NCBI RefSeq assembly: GCF_026239675.1
Contig: NZ_JAPIVQ010000002.1
Coordinates: 62,001-126,000, forward strand
Direction: 5' to 3'
From: Pedobacter sp. PLR
GTDB lineage: Bacteria > Bacteroidota > Bacteroidia > Sphingobacteriales > Sphingobacteriaceae
DNA length: 64,000 bases
The first letter of the stretch is position 1. Each line of letters starts with the position of its first letter. The position numbers and the translations under genes were made by a program. The notes beneath the pieces are model-generated. The model was not told the DNA's origin. It was given only the letters and a program-made list of their open reading frames with translations, and ran no database searches. Shown piece by piece: positions 52,378 to 62,547 of this stretch.

Positions 52378-55300
52378 ATGAAATTTTACCATCTGTTTAG
52401 AAGTGGCAAATTAGCCGGACCTTCTAAAACTATCCTGCGAATTATGAAGCTCACCATGATAATTATTACCACTTGTTTGCTACAAGTGACGGCAGCTGGT
52501 TTTGCACAAAGAGTTACCCTTTCTGAAAAAAATATATCCCTTGGAAAGGTTATCGAGAAAATAAGAGTGCAAACGGGCTATGACTTTATGATCGACAGCA
52601 AGCTGTTGAAGAAGGCAGAAACGGTCACTGTAAACTTGCAGGGCGCGACGATAGAGGAGGCAATGAAAGCCTGTTTAGTAGGACAGGAAATTACCTTTTC
52701 TATTGAAAATAAAATCGTCTTGCTTAGTCTTAAAGAAACTTCAGTTATTGATCGGATTCTGGATTATATCAATGCCATTGACCTTAAGGGAAAGGTATTG
52801 GATGAAACCGGACAGGCACTTCCAGGTGCAAGTGTAAAGGTAAAAGGGCAAAATCAAACTGCTGTTACCGATGCAAACGGGATGTTCGCTTTAAAGAATC
52901 TTAAAGACGATGATCTTTTACAAGTATCTTATGTGGGCTATGTAACCCAGGAGCTGAAAGTCTCCAAATCTGCCAACTTAGTGATTAAGCTAGTACCACA
53001 ACCTTCGGAACTGGGAGAGCTGGTGGTAGTGGGTTTCGGTACCCAAAAGAAAGCGAATTTAATCGGATCTGTTGCTCAGGTTTCTGCAAAAGAGATCAAT
53101 GACCGTCCGGTGAGTTCTTTGTCGAATGCGCTGACGGGTATGTTGCCGGGGGTGAGTATCATTCAACGCAGCGGGCAACCTGGTTTAACCAGTACGGCCA
53201 TTCAGGTAAGGGGAGTAGGCTCTTTCGGTGCGAGTGCATCAGCTTTGATTCTTGTGGATGGAATTCCTGTAAATTCATTTGATGATATTGACCCGAATGA
53301 TGTGGAAAATATCTCCGTTTTGAAGGATGCTTCTACAGCGGCCATCTATGGTTCCCGTGCGGCTAACGGAGTGATTCTGGTTACCACAAAGACCGGTAAA
53401 AGCTCAGACGGAAAGATAAAAATAGCTTACAATGGTTACTTCGGAACACAAAGGGCCACAGCTTATCCGGAATTCGTTAATTCTGCGGATTATGCGACAC
53501 TAATGAATGAGGCAGTACCAGGTGCGTACACGCCAGCACAGATCCAGAAATATAGAGATGGTTCTGATCCGGATAACTACCCGAATGTAGATTATATGGA
53601 CCTGGTGTTGAAGAAATCTACGGTTCAAACCGGACATAATCTTTCCTTCTCCAATAGCACACAGAATACCCAGTATCTCTTGTCGATGGGCTACCTGTAT
53701 CAAAATGGGATCGTGAAAAACAATGATTATAACCGCTATAATCTGCGGTTCAATATGACAAACACGATTACACCAAACTTAAAATTAACCACTCGTTTGT
53801 CGGGAGCGCAATACCTGAATCATGAACCCGCACCACCTGCTACTTTAGACTGGAACAATATGCTTACCAGTATCAGTCAGGTGATCAGGGTTCCGGCTAT
53901 TTATGTGAATAAACTCAGCAATGGAGATTATGGATTGGGCGTAGTGGGAAAAGGAACACCTGTTTCCTATATGAATAATGATTCCTTTTATAAGGATAAA
54001 CAAACGGATTTATTGGTCAATACCCGCCTGGATTGGGAGGTAATCAAAGACCTGAAATTATCCGTTGTTGCCGGTTATACGCAGTTAAATGATAACTCAC
54101 AACGATTCCTGGCCAATCAACGTCTGAACTCGGTGGTCACCCTCGGGCCAGGTTCATTAAGCCAGATGAATGGGCTGAATACTTATAAAACTTTACAGCA
54201 ACTGGCAGAATATAAAAAAGTGATCAGCAAACATGAGTTTGGTGTATTGCTGGGACATTCTTATGAATATAATAAATTTTCTTCTTTCGCGGCAAATAGA
54301 ACAGGTTACAACAGTAACAGCCTGACCGAATTAAATGCTGGTGATGCCAATACTCAAAAGAATAGCGGAAACGCTGCGGAGTATGCGCTGGATTCTTATT
54401 TCGGCAGACTGAACTATAATTATGGCGGTAAATATCTTGCCGAAGGGACGATCAGGTACGACGGTTCTTCCCGCTTTCCTACAGATAAGAAATATGCAGG
54501 ATTTTCTGCGATGGCTTTAGGCTGGAGGATTTCTGAAGAATCCTTTTTGAAAGACAAACTCAGCTGGCTGACAGATCTAAAGTTAAAAGCTTCTATCGGG
54601 GTGCTCGGTAATCAGAATATTGTAAGTGCTGATGGCTCACAAGATTATTATCCTTACCAGGGGAAACTAGACCCGGGATATAATTATCCTATAGGAGGAG
54701 CTTTATCTTCCGGAGTTGCTTATGTGAACTTAACAGATCCGACCATTCACTGGGAGTCTACCCGGACGAAAGATGCAGGAATTGATGCCAGCTTATTTAA
54801 AGGGAAGCTGAACCTGTCTGTCACTTATTTTGACCGTTATACTTATGATATCTTAGTGAGTCCTTCGGGCAGTGTTTCTAAAGTACTGGGCTTTAATGTA
54901 GGGGTGCAGAACTCTGGAAAGTTAAGCAATAAGGGCTGGGAATTAACGGCGGCATACCGTGATCAGATTGGTGAATTTTCTTTCAATATCAGCACCAATC
55001 TTTCCATCATCAACAATAAAGTACTTGATCTTGGTGTAGGAAACATCAGTCAGTTGAATGGCTTAACAGGTAATGGAAGTAGCTTGTTTATTGGCTACCC
55101 AATGAATCTTTACTATGGATATGTTGCAGAAGGTTTATTTAAGGATGCCAATGATATTGCCGGTTACGCAGATCAAAAAAGTATCAATCCAAAAGTTCAG
55201 CCGGGCGATATCCGCTATAAGGATATCAGCGGTCCGAACGGCCTGCCTGATGGTAAAGTAGACGCAGTTTATGACCGTACAGTGCTGGGCAGCAGAATTC

Positions 55301-55785
55301 CTAAGTACAGCTATGGAATCAATCTGACTGCTGCTTACCATAATTTTGACATCTCTGTCCTCCTGCAAGGGGTGGCCAAAGTAAATGGTTATTTGAGCGA
55401 TTATGCCGGTTATGCTTTCTATCAGAATGGTAATATTCAGAAATGGCAGGCGGAGGACCATTGGTCGGTAAATAATCCAAACCCAAATGCGAAATATCCA
55501 CGCCTGGAGGCCATCACCAATCAGGGGACTGCAAATACACTGACTTCCTCTTTCTGGATGCTGAATGGAAATTATCTGAAGGTTAGAAATATACAGTTGG
55601 GTTATAAGTTTAACAGCCAGAGTCTAAAGAAAGCGGGTATCGAAAACCTGAGGATTTATGCCACCGCACAAAACCCATTGGCCTTCAGTAATTATCCTAA
55701 AGGCTGGGATCCGGAAATCAATACGGGAGGTAGCTATTATCCCATTATGGCGAATTATACGCTTGGTCTAAATGTTAATTTCTAA
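52378..55785 (+). CDS. SusC/RagA-type TonB-dependent receptor with STN domain
   Basis: A 1135-residue outer-membrane transporter. After the signal (to about residue 40) comes an STN domain (ISLGKVIEKIRVQTGYDFMIDSKLLKKAETVTVNLQGATIEEAMKACL), which contacts the FecR anti-sigma. Then a CarboxypepD_reg domain (LKGKVLDETGQALPGASVKVKG), a plug with GFGTQKKANLIGSVAQVS, RGVGSFGASASALILVDG and DPNDVENISVLKDASTAAIYGSRAANGVILVTTK, and a large barrel. With SusD it binds and imports oligosaccharide-like substrates. The N-terminal STN marks it as a signalling receptor. Confidence 0.96.
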   Translation: MKFYHLFRSGKLAGPSKTILRIMKLTMIIITTCLLQVTAAGFAQRVTLSEKNISLGKVIEKIRVQTGYDFMIDSKLLKKAETVTVNLQGATIEEAMKACLVGQEITFSIENKIVLLSLKETSVIDRILDYINAIDLKGKVLDETGQALPGASVKVKGQNQTAVTDANGMFALKNLKDDDLLQVSYVGYVTQELKVSKSANLVIKLVPQPSELGELVVVGFGTQKKANLIGSVAQVSAKEINDRPVSSLSNALTGMLPGVSIIQRSGQPGLTSTAIQVRGVGSFGASASALILVDGIPVNSFDDIDPNDVENISVLKDASTAAIYGSRAANGVILVTTKTGKSSDGKIKIAYNGYFGTQRATAYPEFVNSADYATLMNEAVPGAYTPAQIQKYRDGSDPDNYPNVDYMDLVLKKSTVQTGHNLSFSNSTQNTQYLLSMGYLYQNGIVKNNDYNRYNLRFNMTNTITPNLKLTTRLSGAQYLNHEPAPPATLDWNNMLTSISQVIRVPAIYVNKLSNGDYGLGVVGKGTPVSYMNNDSFYKDKQTDLLVNTRLDWEVIKDLKLSVVAGYTQLNDNSQRFLANQRLNSVVTLGPGSLSQMNGLNTYKTLQQLAEYKKVISKHEFGVLLGHSYEYNKFSSFAANRTGYNSNSLTELNAGDANTQKNSGNAAEYALDSYFGRLNYNYGGKYLAEGTIRYDGSSRFPTDKKYAGFSAMALGWRISEESFLKDKLSWLTDLKLKASIGVLGNQNIVSADGSQDYYPYQGKLDPGYNYPIGGALSSGVAYVNLTDPTIHWESTRTKDAGIDASLFKGKLNLSVTYFDRYTYDILVSPSGSVSKVLGFNVGVQNSGKLSNKGWELTAAYRDQIGEFSFNISTNLSIINNKVLDLGVGNISQLNGLTGNGSSLFIGYPMNLYYGYVAEGLFKDANDIAGYADQKSINPKVQPGDIRYKDISGPNGLPDGKVDAVYDRTVLGSRIPKYSYGINLTAAYHNFDISVLLQGVAKVNGYLSDYAGYAFYQNGNIQKWQAEDHWSVNNPNPNAKYPRLEAITNQGTANTLTSSFWMLNGNYLKVRNIQLGYKFNSQSLKKAGIENLRIYATAQNPLAFSNYPKGWDPEINTGGSYYPIMANYTLGLNVNF

Positions 55786-55800
55786 ATAAAATCTATTAAA

Positions 55801-57459
55801 ATGAAGGTTACCTATCTATATAAATTTATGTTGCCGGTATTGTTGATCCCGGGAATACTAAGCTCTTGTAAAAAGGAGTTGAATAAATCACCATTGGCGC
55901 AGTTTTCTACGGAGGCTTTCTGGACCAGCCAGGCCAATGTAAACCTTGCGCTGGCAGGGTTGTACAAAGGAAATATCCAAATGTCAGTAAATCCGACCAG
56001 TGCAGAGTATTCTGCTACTGATTGGTGGTCTTATCACGGGTTATTATATACCGAGTTTGCTACTGATAATGCGTATGACAGGCGTGGTGATAACTCAGGC
56101 TATAATACCCTTACGAATGGGACGTTGACGGCTACCAATGGCTATCTGGCGAATTACTGGACGGCAAGCTATGCGCGGATTGCCAGGAGTAATTACTTTC
56201 TGGAAAATATTTCCAAAGCAGCGATTGATCCAGCTATTGTAGCAAGGATGATAGCCGAAGCACGCTTTATCAGAGCTTGTCAGTATTTTTACCTTTCTCA
56301 GTTTTTTGGTTCTGTACCTTTGGTACAAAAAACACTGACGCCATCAGAAGCGAATACCGTAACGAAGGCAACCAAACAGGCGGTTCAGGATTTTGCGGAA
56401 CAGGAGTTTAAAGAGTCGGCAGCTGCATTGCCGCGATATGGACAGATGGCAGGCACTGACAGGGGTAGAGCAACCGCACAAGCTGCCCTGGCCTTTTTGG
56501 GTAGATTGTACCTGGCAGAAGAAAAATGGCCGGATGCCGCTGCTACCTATAAACAGATCATCGACTTTGGGGATAACCTCATTGACCCTAATTTTGAGAG
56601 CTTGTTTAACGGGACAAACGAAACGAGTAAAGAGATCATTTTTGCTACACAATACCTGCAGGATCTGGCGCCAAATGGGATGATGCAGCACAATTATCCA
56701 GCTATCCTGGGTGGCTTTATGCTGGAATGTCCGCTGGGAAGTCTGGTAGAATCTTATGAGTTTACCGATGGTACGCCTTTCTCTTTTAGTGATCCAAGAT
56801 ATAATGCCGCTAACCCTGCCTTAAACCGTGATCCAAGGTTGAAATTTACAGTGCTTGCCAATGGACAACCGTTTAAAAACATCACCTACAATAGTCATCC
56901 TGATGCGACCAGTTCCCCGGATCAATTGACGACTACGAAGCAGGGAACCAGAACAGGTTTTGCTTTAAAGAAATTCAATAGTGAAGCCTTTAGTGGTGGA
57001 GATTTACAAAATTCAGGTATCGACCTGCCGATCATCCGCTATGCGGAAGTATTGTTGGGTTATCTGGAAGCGAAACTGGAAGCCGGACAAGCCGGGGATC
57101 AGGCTCTGCTTGATGCCACTATAAATAAAGTAAGGGCCCGCAGTACGGTGAACATGCCACGCGTTACAGAAATGAACCCGGCAGCACTGCGTGTAATTCT
57201 ACGTCGCGAGCGTAGAAATGAGCTGGCACTGGAGGGGATCCGCTATTGGGATCTGCTGAGGTGGAAAAACATCGGACAGGTATTGAACGGGGATTTTTAT
57301 GGAGCTGCATTTCCCGGAGCAACAAACCTCCGTAAGAAAGGAAGTACGGTGGATCCTTATAGCCGTTGGTATGTGACCTCAAAAGCATTTCGTGTTGGAC
57401 AGGATGAACTGTGGCCTATCCCGCAGTCGGAGGTAAGCATCAACCCAAATCTGAAATAA
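55801..57459 (+). CDS. SusD/RagB-type surface glycan-binding lipoprotein
   Basis: A 552-residue lipoprotein (signal ending GILSSC, Cys23), with the SusD features: an N-terminal Asn/Lys-rich stretch, TPR-like helices (ARFIRACQYFYLSQFFGSVPLV and AALAFLGRLYLAEEKWPDAA) and the C-terminal RRERRNELALEGIRYWDLLRWK. It caps the SusC barrel and captures substrate. The SusC gene precedes it by 15 bp, so they are one operon. Confidence 0.96.
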   Translation: MKVTYLYKFMLPVLLIPGILSSCKKELNKSPLAQFSTEAFWTSQANVNLALAGLYKGNIQMSVNPTSAEYSATDWWSYHGLLYTEFATDNAYDRRGDNSGYNTLTNGTLTATNGYLANYWTASYARIARSNYFLENISKAAIDPAIVARMIAEARFIRACQYFYLSQFFGSVPLVQKTLTPSEANTVTKATKQAVQDFAEQEFKESAAALPRYGQMAGTDRGRATAQAALAFLGRLYLAEEKWPDAAATYKQIIDFGDNLIDPNFESLFNGTNETSKEIIFATQYLQDLAPNGMMQHNYPAILGGFMLECPLGSLVESYEFTDGTPFSFSDPRYNAANPALNRDPRLKFTVLANGQPFKNITYNSHPDATSSPDQLTTTKQGTRTGFALKKFNSEAFSGGDLQNSGIDLPIIRYAEVLLGYLEAKLEAGQAGDQALLDATINKVRARSTVNMPRVTEMNPAALRVILRRERRNELALEGIRYWDLLRWKNIGQVLNGDFYGAAFPGATNLRKKGSTVDPYSRWYVTSKAFRVGQDELWPIPQSEVSINPNLK

Positions 57460-57518
57460 TTTATCATTAGCAAGCCCTATTGTTTCTAACTTAGGGCTTG
57501 CTTAAACTACACACACAA

Positions 57519-59042
57519 ATGAATAAGAGCCTTTTAACCCTTTTTGCTATGGCACTGGCGTGTACCGCCTTTGGCCAGTCTGCTAAGAAAACCACTAAGA
57601 ACCGACCCAATGTTATTTTTATTTGTGCGGATGATCTCGGTTATGGCGACCTGAGTTGTTATGGAGCCACAAAAATCAATACACCAAATTTAGATCGCCT
57701 TGCGGCAGAAGGAATTCGCTTTACCGATGGGCATGCTACTTCAGCAACCTGCACGCCTTCACGCTATGCCTTCATGACCGGCCAATATCCATGGCGGAAA
57801 AAAGGAACAGGTATTTTGCCTGGTGATGCCGCTTTAATTATACCTACTGATAAAACTACCCTGCCTAATTTGTTTAAAAAAGCAGGATACCAAACGGGAA
57901 TTGTCGGCAAATGGCACCTTGGAATAGGAGAGACTGTTGCTAAAGACTGGAATGGCGAACTGAAACCCGGACCTAATGAGGTGGGCTTTGACTATTCTTT
58001 CATCTTTCCCGCTACCGCGGATCGTGTTCCTACCGTATTTCTGGAAAACCATAAAGTATTGGCTTTAGATGCCAATGATCCTATTCAGGTAGATTATGCT
58101 AAAAAGGTAGGGAATGACCCAACTGGAAAAGATCATCCTGAATTGCTGAAAATGCAAAGTTCTCCAGGTCAGGGACACAACCAAACCATCGTAAATGGTA
58201 TTGGCCGTATCGGCTATATGAGCGGTGGTAAGATGGCCAGATGGGTGGATGAAGAGATTTCTACTACGTTTTTGAATGTTGCACAGGGCTTTATCGAAAA
58301 AAATCAGGAAAAACCTTTCTTTTTATATTACGCCTTAACTGAGCCACATGTGCCGCGTATGCCAGCCACAAGATTTAAAGGGAAAAGTGGGTTAGGCTTG
58401 CGTGGAGATGCGATTTTACAGTTAGACTGGACGATTGGCGAGATCATGAAACAGCTGAAATTGCTGGGCATTGATAAAAATACCATGATTGTTTTTACCA
58501 GTGATAACGGTCCGGTACTGGACGATGGTTACCAGGATGAGGCGGTAACTAAACTGAACGGGCATAAGCCTGCCGGTGTATTGCGTGGTGGTAAATACAG
58601 TGCGCTGGAAGGCGGGACAAGGGTTCCTTTTATTCTGAGCTGGCCGGGTCAGGTGAAGCCACAGGTATCTTCGGCTTTGGTGAGCCAGATGGATTTAATT
58701 GCAAGTTTTTCAAAGTTGATCGGACAATCGATTCCTGCCGGCGATGCGCCGGATAGTGAGAATTTACTGGATGCTTTTACTGGAAAATCTCCGAAGGGTA
58801 GGTCGGTACTTGTAGAACAAGGAGCTTCCATCTCTCTTTTGAAAGACGGCTGGAAATATATTGTTCCTGGTAAAGGCGCCGCTTTTATGCAGGATGTCGG
58901 GATTGAAACCGGAAACCTGCCAATCGCACAGCTGTATCATTTGACAGAAGATTTAGCAGAGAAAAGCAACCTGGCTGCGAAATATCCGGAGCGTGTAAAA
59001 GAAATGGCTGCTCTCCTTGAAAAGATTCAGGAACAGAAATAA
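57519..59042 (+). CDS. Secreted sulfatase (formylglycine-dependent)
   Basis: A 507-residue exported sulfatase (signal MNKSLLTLFAMALACTAFGQ). The formylglycine motif CTPSR has its Cys at about residue 78. Metal ligands lie in NVIFICADDLGYGDLSCYG and FTSDNGPV. KWHLG and RGGKYSALEGGTRVPFI are also typical. It removes sulfate esters from a carbohydrate, so the locus probably targets a sulfated glycan. No formylglycine-generating enzyme lies in the window. Start 57519 is chosen over TTG 57498 for the signal peptide. Lies 59 bp after SusD. Confidence 0.93.
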   Translation: MNKSLLTLFAMALACTAFGQSAKKTTKNRPNVIFICADDLGYGDLSCYGATKINTPNLDRLAAEGIRFTDGHATSATCTPSRYAFMTGQYPWRKKGTGILPGDAALIIPTDKTTLPNLFKKAGYQTGIVGKWHLGIGETVAKDWNGELKPGPNEVGFDYSFIFPATADRVPTVFLENHKVLALDANDPIQVDYAKKVGNDPTGKDHPELLKMQSSPGQGHNQTIVNGIGRIGYMSGGKMARWVDEEISTTFLNVAQGFIEKNQEKPFFLYYALTEPHVPRMPATRFKGKSGLGLRGDAILQLDWTIGEIMKQLKLLGIDKNTMIVFTSDNGPVLDDGYQDEAVTKLNGHKPAGVLRGGKYSALEGGTRVPFILSWPGQVKPQVSSALVSQMDLIASFSKLIGQSIPAGDAPDSENLLDAFTGKSPKGRSVLVEQGASISLLKDGWKYIVPGKGAAFMQDVGIETGNLPIAQLYHLTEDLAEKSNLAAKYPERVKEMAALLEKIQEQK

Positions 59043-59071
59043 AATTCAAAAGAAAATATAAAAATCATTTG

Positions 59072-59105
59072 ATGAGCCCGGCCTGGTGTCGGGTTCATTT
59101 TGTTT
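59072..59105 (+). terminator. Intrinsic terminator after the sulfatase
   Basis: Nine-pair stem 59072-59080 / 59090-59098 (one G-U) with a 9-base loop and T-rich tail. Ends the sigma-to-sulfatase locus. Confidence 0.8.
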
Positions 59106-59203
59106 ATAGCTTAATATTCTGCTGATTTGCGGGAATAGGAAGCCTGTCTTTTATGTCGTAAAACGATTGATTTTTAATCATTATTAATTAACAGCATTCT
59201 TCT

Positions 59204-59211
59204 TATCTTTG
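59204..59211 (+). promoter_or_regulatory. -7 promoter element TATCTTTG of the Pif1-like helicase
   Basis: TAnnTTTG, 46 bases before ATG 59258. No suitable -33 TTG within range. Confidence 0.4.
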
Positions 59212-59257
59212 AGCACAACAATTTAAAGATGGTTTATTTTTAATTGATGCCTATAAT

Positions 59258-61540
59258 ATGTCTGAACAAAACCCCGCCGAGCTTGCTGCTAGATTCGTAA
59301 ACTATACTTCTAAACACATCTTTCTAACAGGAAAGGCCGGCACCGGAAAAACTACCTTTTTGCGTAACCTGATCGAGCTGACTCATAAAAAGACAGTGAT
59401 CGCGGCGCCGACGGGTATTGCAGCAATTAACGCCGCGGGTGTGACCATTCATTCTTTGTTCCAATTGCCTTTTGGCACCTACCTGCCTAAAGCTCCCGCC
59501 GCAGATGGCGACCATTATAACCAGCAGTACAATACCCCTAAATCTATCGTCCGCCATTTAAACATGACTTCCTCAAAAAGAAAAGTACTGATTGATATGG
59601 AATTGCTGATCATAGATGAGGTAAGTATGCTGCGCGCAGACTTATTGGATGCCATAGATATGGTGTTGCGTTATATCAGAAGGAACAATACCGCAAGTTT
59701 TGGAGGAGTACAGGTTTTGTTTATCGGTGATTTACACCAGCTGCCACCAGTTGTTAAATCTTCGGAATGGAACCTTTTAGGGCAGTTTTATAACTCTGCC
59801 TATTTCTTCGATGCCCTCGCCCTGCATAATAATCCGCCGATTTATATCGAGCTGGAGAAAATATACAGACAGGCAGATCAGGTTTTTATCAACCTGCTCA
59901 ATAACCTGCGTAATAATGAGGTGACCGCTCAGGATGTGGCCTTATTGGATCAATATTATAAGGCTGATTTTAAGCCTGCTGTCAACGATAAATACATTAC
60001 ACTAACTACCCATAATAATAAGGCCGATACCTTAAATAAGGACAGACTGGATGAGCTAAATGCATCTTCTTACCTGTATACGGCTAAAGTTGAGAACGAT
60101 TTTAGCGAATACGCCTATCCCGCAGAGCATATTTTAGAGCTCAAAAAAGGGGCACAGGTAATGTTTATTAAAAATGATCCTACCGGTGAACAGCGGTTTT
60201 TCAATGGAAAGATTGCCGTGGTTACCGAACTTAGAACAGACCTGATTGAGGTGCAGGCAGAAGGAACAAATGAGAAGATTATCCTGGAAAAATATACCTG
60301 GAAAAATATTAAATATACTACAGATAAAGTAACCGGAGAGATTGAAGAGGAGCTCGCTGGTACCTTTACACAGTATCCTTTGAAACTGGCCTGGGCGATT
60401 ACCGTGCATAAGAGTCAGGGTTTAACTTTCGATAAGGCGATTATCGATATCGGTAGTGCTTTTGCACCCGGACAGATTTATGTGGCGCTATCCCGTCTCC
60501 GCTCACTGGATGGGCTGATCCTGACTTCCAGAATTTCAGGCTCCGGAATCCGCCAGGATCAAAACGTATCTTTCTTTTCGAAAACTAAAGAAAACCAATT
60601 GAGTCTGGATACACAGATCCTGACCGAAAGTGATGCTTTCCTGAGGTCTTACCTGTTGCAGTGTTTTGACTTAACTCCTTTGGACAATTATGTGTACGAG
60701 CATGTACATTCTTATACCAAGGATATTAATAAATCTGCCAAGCAAAAACATGTGAAATGGGCAGGGCAGCTGCTGAAAGATCTGAGTGAGGTGAAGGCAA
60801 ATGCCAATAAATTTCTGAGCCAGATTCAACGCATGTATGCAGTAGATACGCCGGAAGGCAGGACGGCCTTACTGGAAAGAACCATCGCTGCGGAAAACTA
60901 TTTCAACCCGATTGTAGTCGGCTTTTCTAAGCGTATTTTTGAACGTATGGAGTTGGTAAAACTGGATAAACAGGTAACCGCTTATCTAACCGAACTTTTG
61001 GAAATGGAGGCTTTGTTTTATGATCAGTATAAGAAAATAAGAAAAGCAACGGCCATGCTGAATTCTACGATCAACGGAACGGAGTTTACTAAAAAGGATG
61101 TTACCGCCTTGATGAGCCAGGAGGAAAGAGCCGCTACCATGGCTAAAGTGTTCGCTGTTCCGGGTAAACTGGACTTTACCGCTAAGAAAGGTAAGGCTGT
61201 AAAAGGGAAGACTGCTGCGCCAAAGGTGGAAAAGGAACCTAAAGTAGATACGAAAGAGGTTTCTCTGGAAATGCTGAAAGCGGGAAAAACATTATCTGAG
61301 ATTGCTTCGGAGCGTAAAATGGTAATCGGTACCATCGAAGGGCACCTTGCGTTTTATGTGGCGAAGCATGAGGTTTCCGCCAAAGATATCATCGGTAAAA
61401 AGAAGCTGGATAAGATTCTCAAAGCGATTCAGGACTTAAAAACCCTCCAGATGAATCCGATCAGGGAACATCTGGGTAGGGACTATACGTTTGGTGAAAT
61501 AAAAATCGGTGTGGCGGCACACCTTGCAGAAGGGGAGTAG
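59258..61540 (+). CDS. Pif1-like helicase with C-terminal RecQ-type HTH
   Basis: A 760-residue SF1B helicase. Walker A GKAGTGKTTFLRNL, Walker B LLIIDEVSMLRADLLDAIDMVLR, GDLHQLPPV (motif III), and WAITVHKSQGLTFDKAIIDIGSAFAPGQIYVALSRLRSLDGL (motifs V and VI). The last roughly 120 residues hold a basic linker (KAVKGKTAAPKVEKEPK) and an HTH (SLEMLKAGKTLSEIASERKMVIGTIEGHLAFYV) like the helix-turn-helix added to RecQ/helicase C-termini. It probably resolves G-quadruplex or other structured DNA during replication. Its stop abuts the convergent dapF stop. Confidence 0.93.
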   Translation: MSEQNPAELAARFVNYTSKHIFLTGKAGTGKTTFLRNLIELTHKKTVIAAPTGIAAINAAGVTIHSLFQLPFGTYLPKAPAADGDHYNQQYNTPKSIVRHLNMTSSKRKVLIDMELLIIDEVSMLRADLLDAIDMVLRYIRRNNTASFGGVQVLFIGDLHQLPPVVKSSEWNLLGQFYNSAYFFDALALHNNPPIYIELEKIYRQADQVFINLLNNLRNNEVTAQDVALLDQYYKADFKPAVNDKYITLTTHNNKADTLNKDRLDELNASSYLYTAKVENDFSEYAYPAEHILELKKGAQVMFIKNDPTGEQRFFNGKIAVVTELRTDLIEVQAEGTNEKIILEKYTWKNIKYTTDKVTGEIEEELAGTFTQYPLKLAWAITVHKSQGLTFDKAIIDIGSAFAPGQIYVALSRLRSLDGLILTSRISGSGIRQDQNVSFFSKTKENQLSLDTQILTESDAFLRSYLLQCFDLTPLDNYVYEHVHSYTKDINKSAKQKHVKWAGQLLKDLSEVKANANKFLSQIQRMYAVDTPEGRTALLERTIAAENYFNPIVVGFSKRIFERMELVKLDKQVTAYLTELLEMEALFYDQYKKIRKATAMLNSTINGTEFTKKDVTALMSQEERAATMAKVFAVPGKLDFTAKKGKAVKGKTAAPKVEKEPKVDTKEVSLEMLKAGKTLSEIASERKMVIGTIEGHLAFYVAKHEVSAKDIIGKKKLDKILKAIQDLKTLQMNPIREHLGRDYTFGEIKIGVAAHLAEGE

Positions 61541-62326
61541 TTATACATTAACTTCTCCTTTGAAAACCTGCACTGCCGGTCCACATAAAAATATATTGCG
61601 GAATTTTGAGCCGTCATAATCAAACTGGATGCTTAAATCGCCTCCTAATACCTTGATTGGCGTTTCTATATGCCCTTCTTGTTTTAAATGTTGTGCCATA
61701 GATAGGGCTACCGCGGTTACACCGGTTCCACAGGCATAAGTTTCATCTTCTACGCCTCTTTCGAACGTGCGTACGAAGAAATGATCACCCTGATTTTCTA
61801 CAAAATTCACATTGATTCCTGCTGCTTTATAGGTTTCATTGTTGCGGATGGCTTTTCCTTCACTGAAGACATCCTTGTCCTTTAAGCCAGTCACTTGTAA
61901 TACATAATGTGGTGAGCCAGTATTTAAAACATAGGCATTTCCGTCTTTTTCTATGGTATCTATGTCGATCATTTGTAGATTTACCCAATCGCCTTCTGCT
62001 GAAATTTTGGCATAATGCGGGCCGTCGACTGCCAAAAATTCAGTCTCTATATCAATGATGTCCAGGTACTTGGCAAAGGCAACGATGCATCTTCCACCGT
62101 TTCCGCACATGCTTCCCGGGTTTCCGTCTGCATTGAAGTATAACATCTCAAAATCATAGGTTTCATGGTTCTGAAGCAGCATTAATCCGTCCGCTCCGAT
62201 GCCAAACCGCCTGTTACACAGGTCTAAAACCGTATTATTATCCTTATATTGGAAAGATAAATCCCGGTTGTCAATTAGAATAAAGTCATTTCCTGCGCCC
62301 TGGTACTTAAAGAAGTTGGTTTTCAT
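61541..62326 (-). CDS. dapF: Diaminopimelate epimerase
   Basis: A 261-residue racemase-type enzyme that converts LL- to meso-diaminopimelate for lysine and peptidoglycan synthesis. The two catalytic cysteines are in SMCGNGGRC (Cys74) and YACGTGVTA (Cys199). The N-terminus FFKYQGAGNDFILIDN is characteristic. Its stop codon starts one base after the stop of the helicase gene, with no space between. Confidence 0.96.
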   Translation of the reverse strand: MKTNFFKYQGAGNDFILIDNRDLSFQYKDNNTVLDLCNRRFGIGADGLMLLQNHETYDFEMLYFNADGNPGSMCGNGGRCIVAFAKYLDIIDIETEFLAVDGPHYAKISAEGDWVNLQMIDIDTIEKDGNAYVLNTGSPHYVLQVTGLKDKDVFSEGKAIRNNETYKAAGINVNFVENQGDHFFVRTFERGVEDETYACGTGVTAVALSMAQHLKQEGHIETPIKVLGGDLSIQFDYDGSKFRNIFLCGPAVQVFKGEVNV

Positions 62327-62407
62327 AAACGGTCTGTGGTTGCTGTTTTAACATTTTTTAACAGTTTTAATCGCCTGTTACTAATGCAAATATCGTTGAT
62401 CTGGTAT

Positions 62408-62415
62408 TAAATTTG
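62408..62415 (+). promoter_or_regulatory. -7 promoter element TAAATTTG of the HtrA gene
   Basis: TAnnTTTG about 130 bases before ATG 62548. It would give a leader of around 130 nt that includes a small CCAATC/GATTGG hairpin (62478-62494). Confidence 0.35.
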
Positions 62416-62547
62416 ACTAATCCATTGAAAAGAAAAGTTCTTAACGGGTAAAAAAAATAAATACTTCTGGCTTTTCGCCAATCGGGTAGATTGGTTGAAT
62501 CAGAAGGAATTGGAGTTAATTAAAAACATACAAAAAAAAGGAGACAA

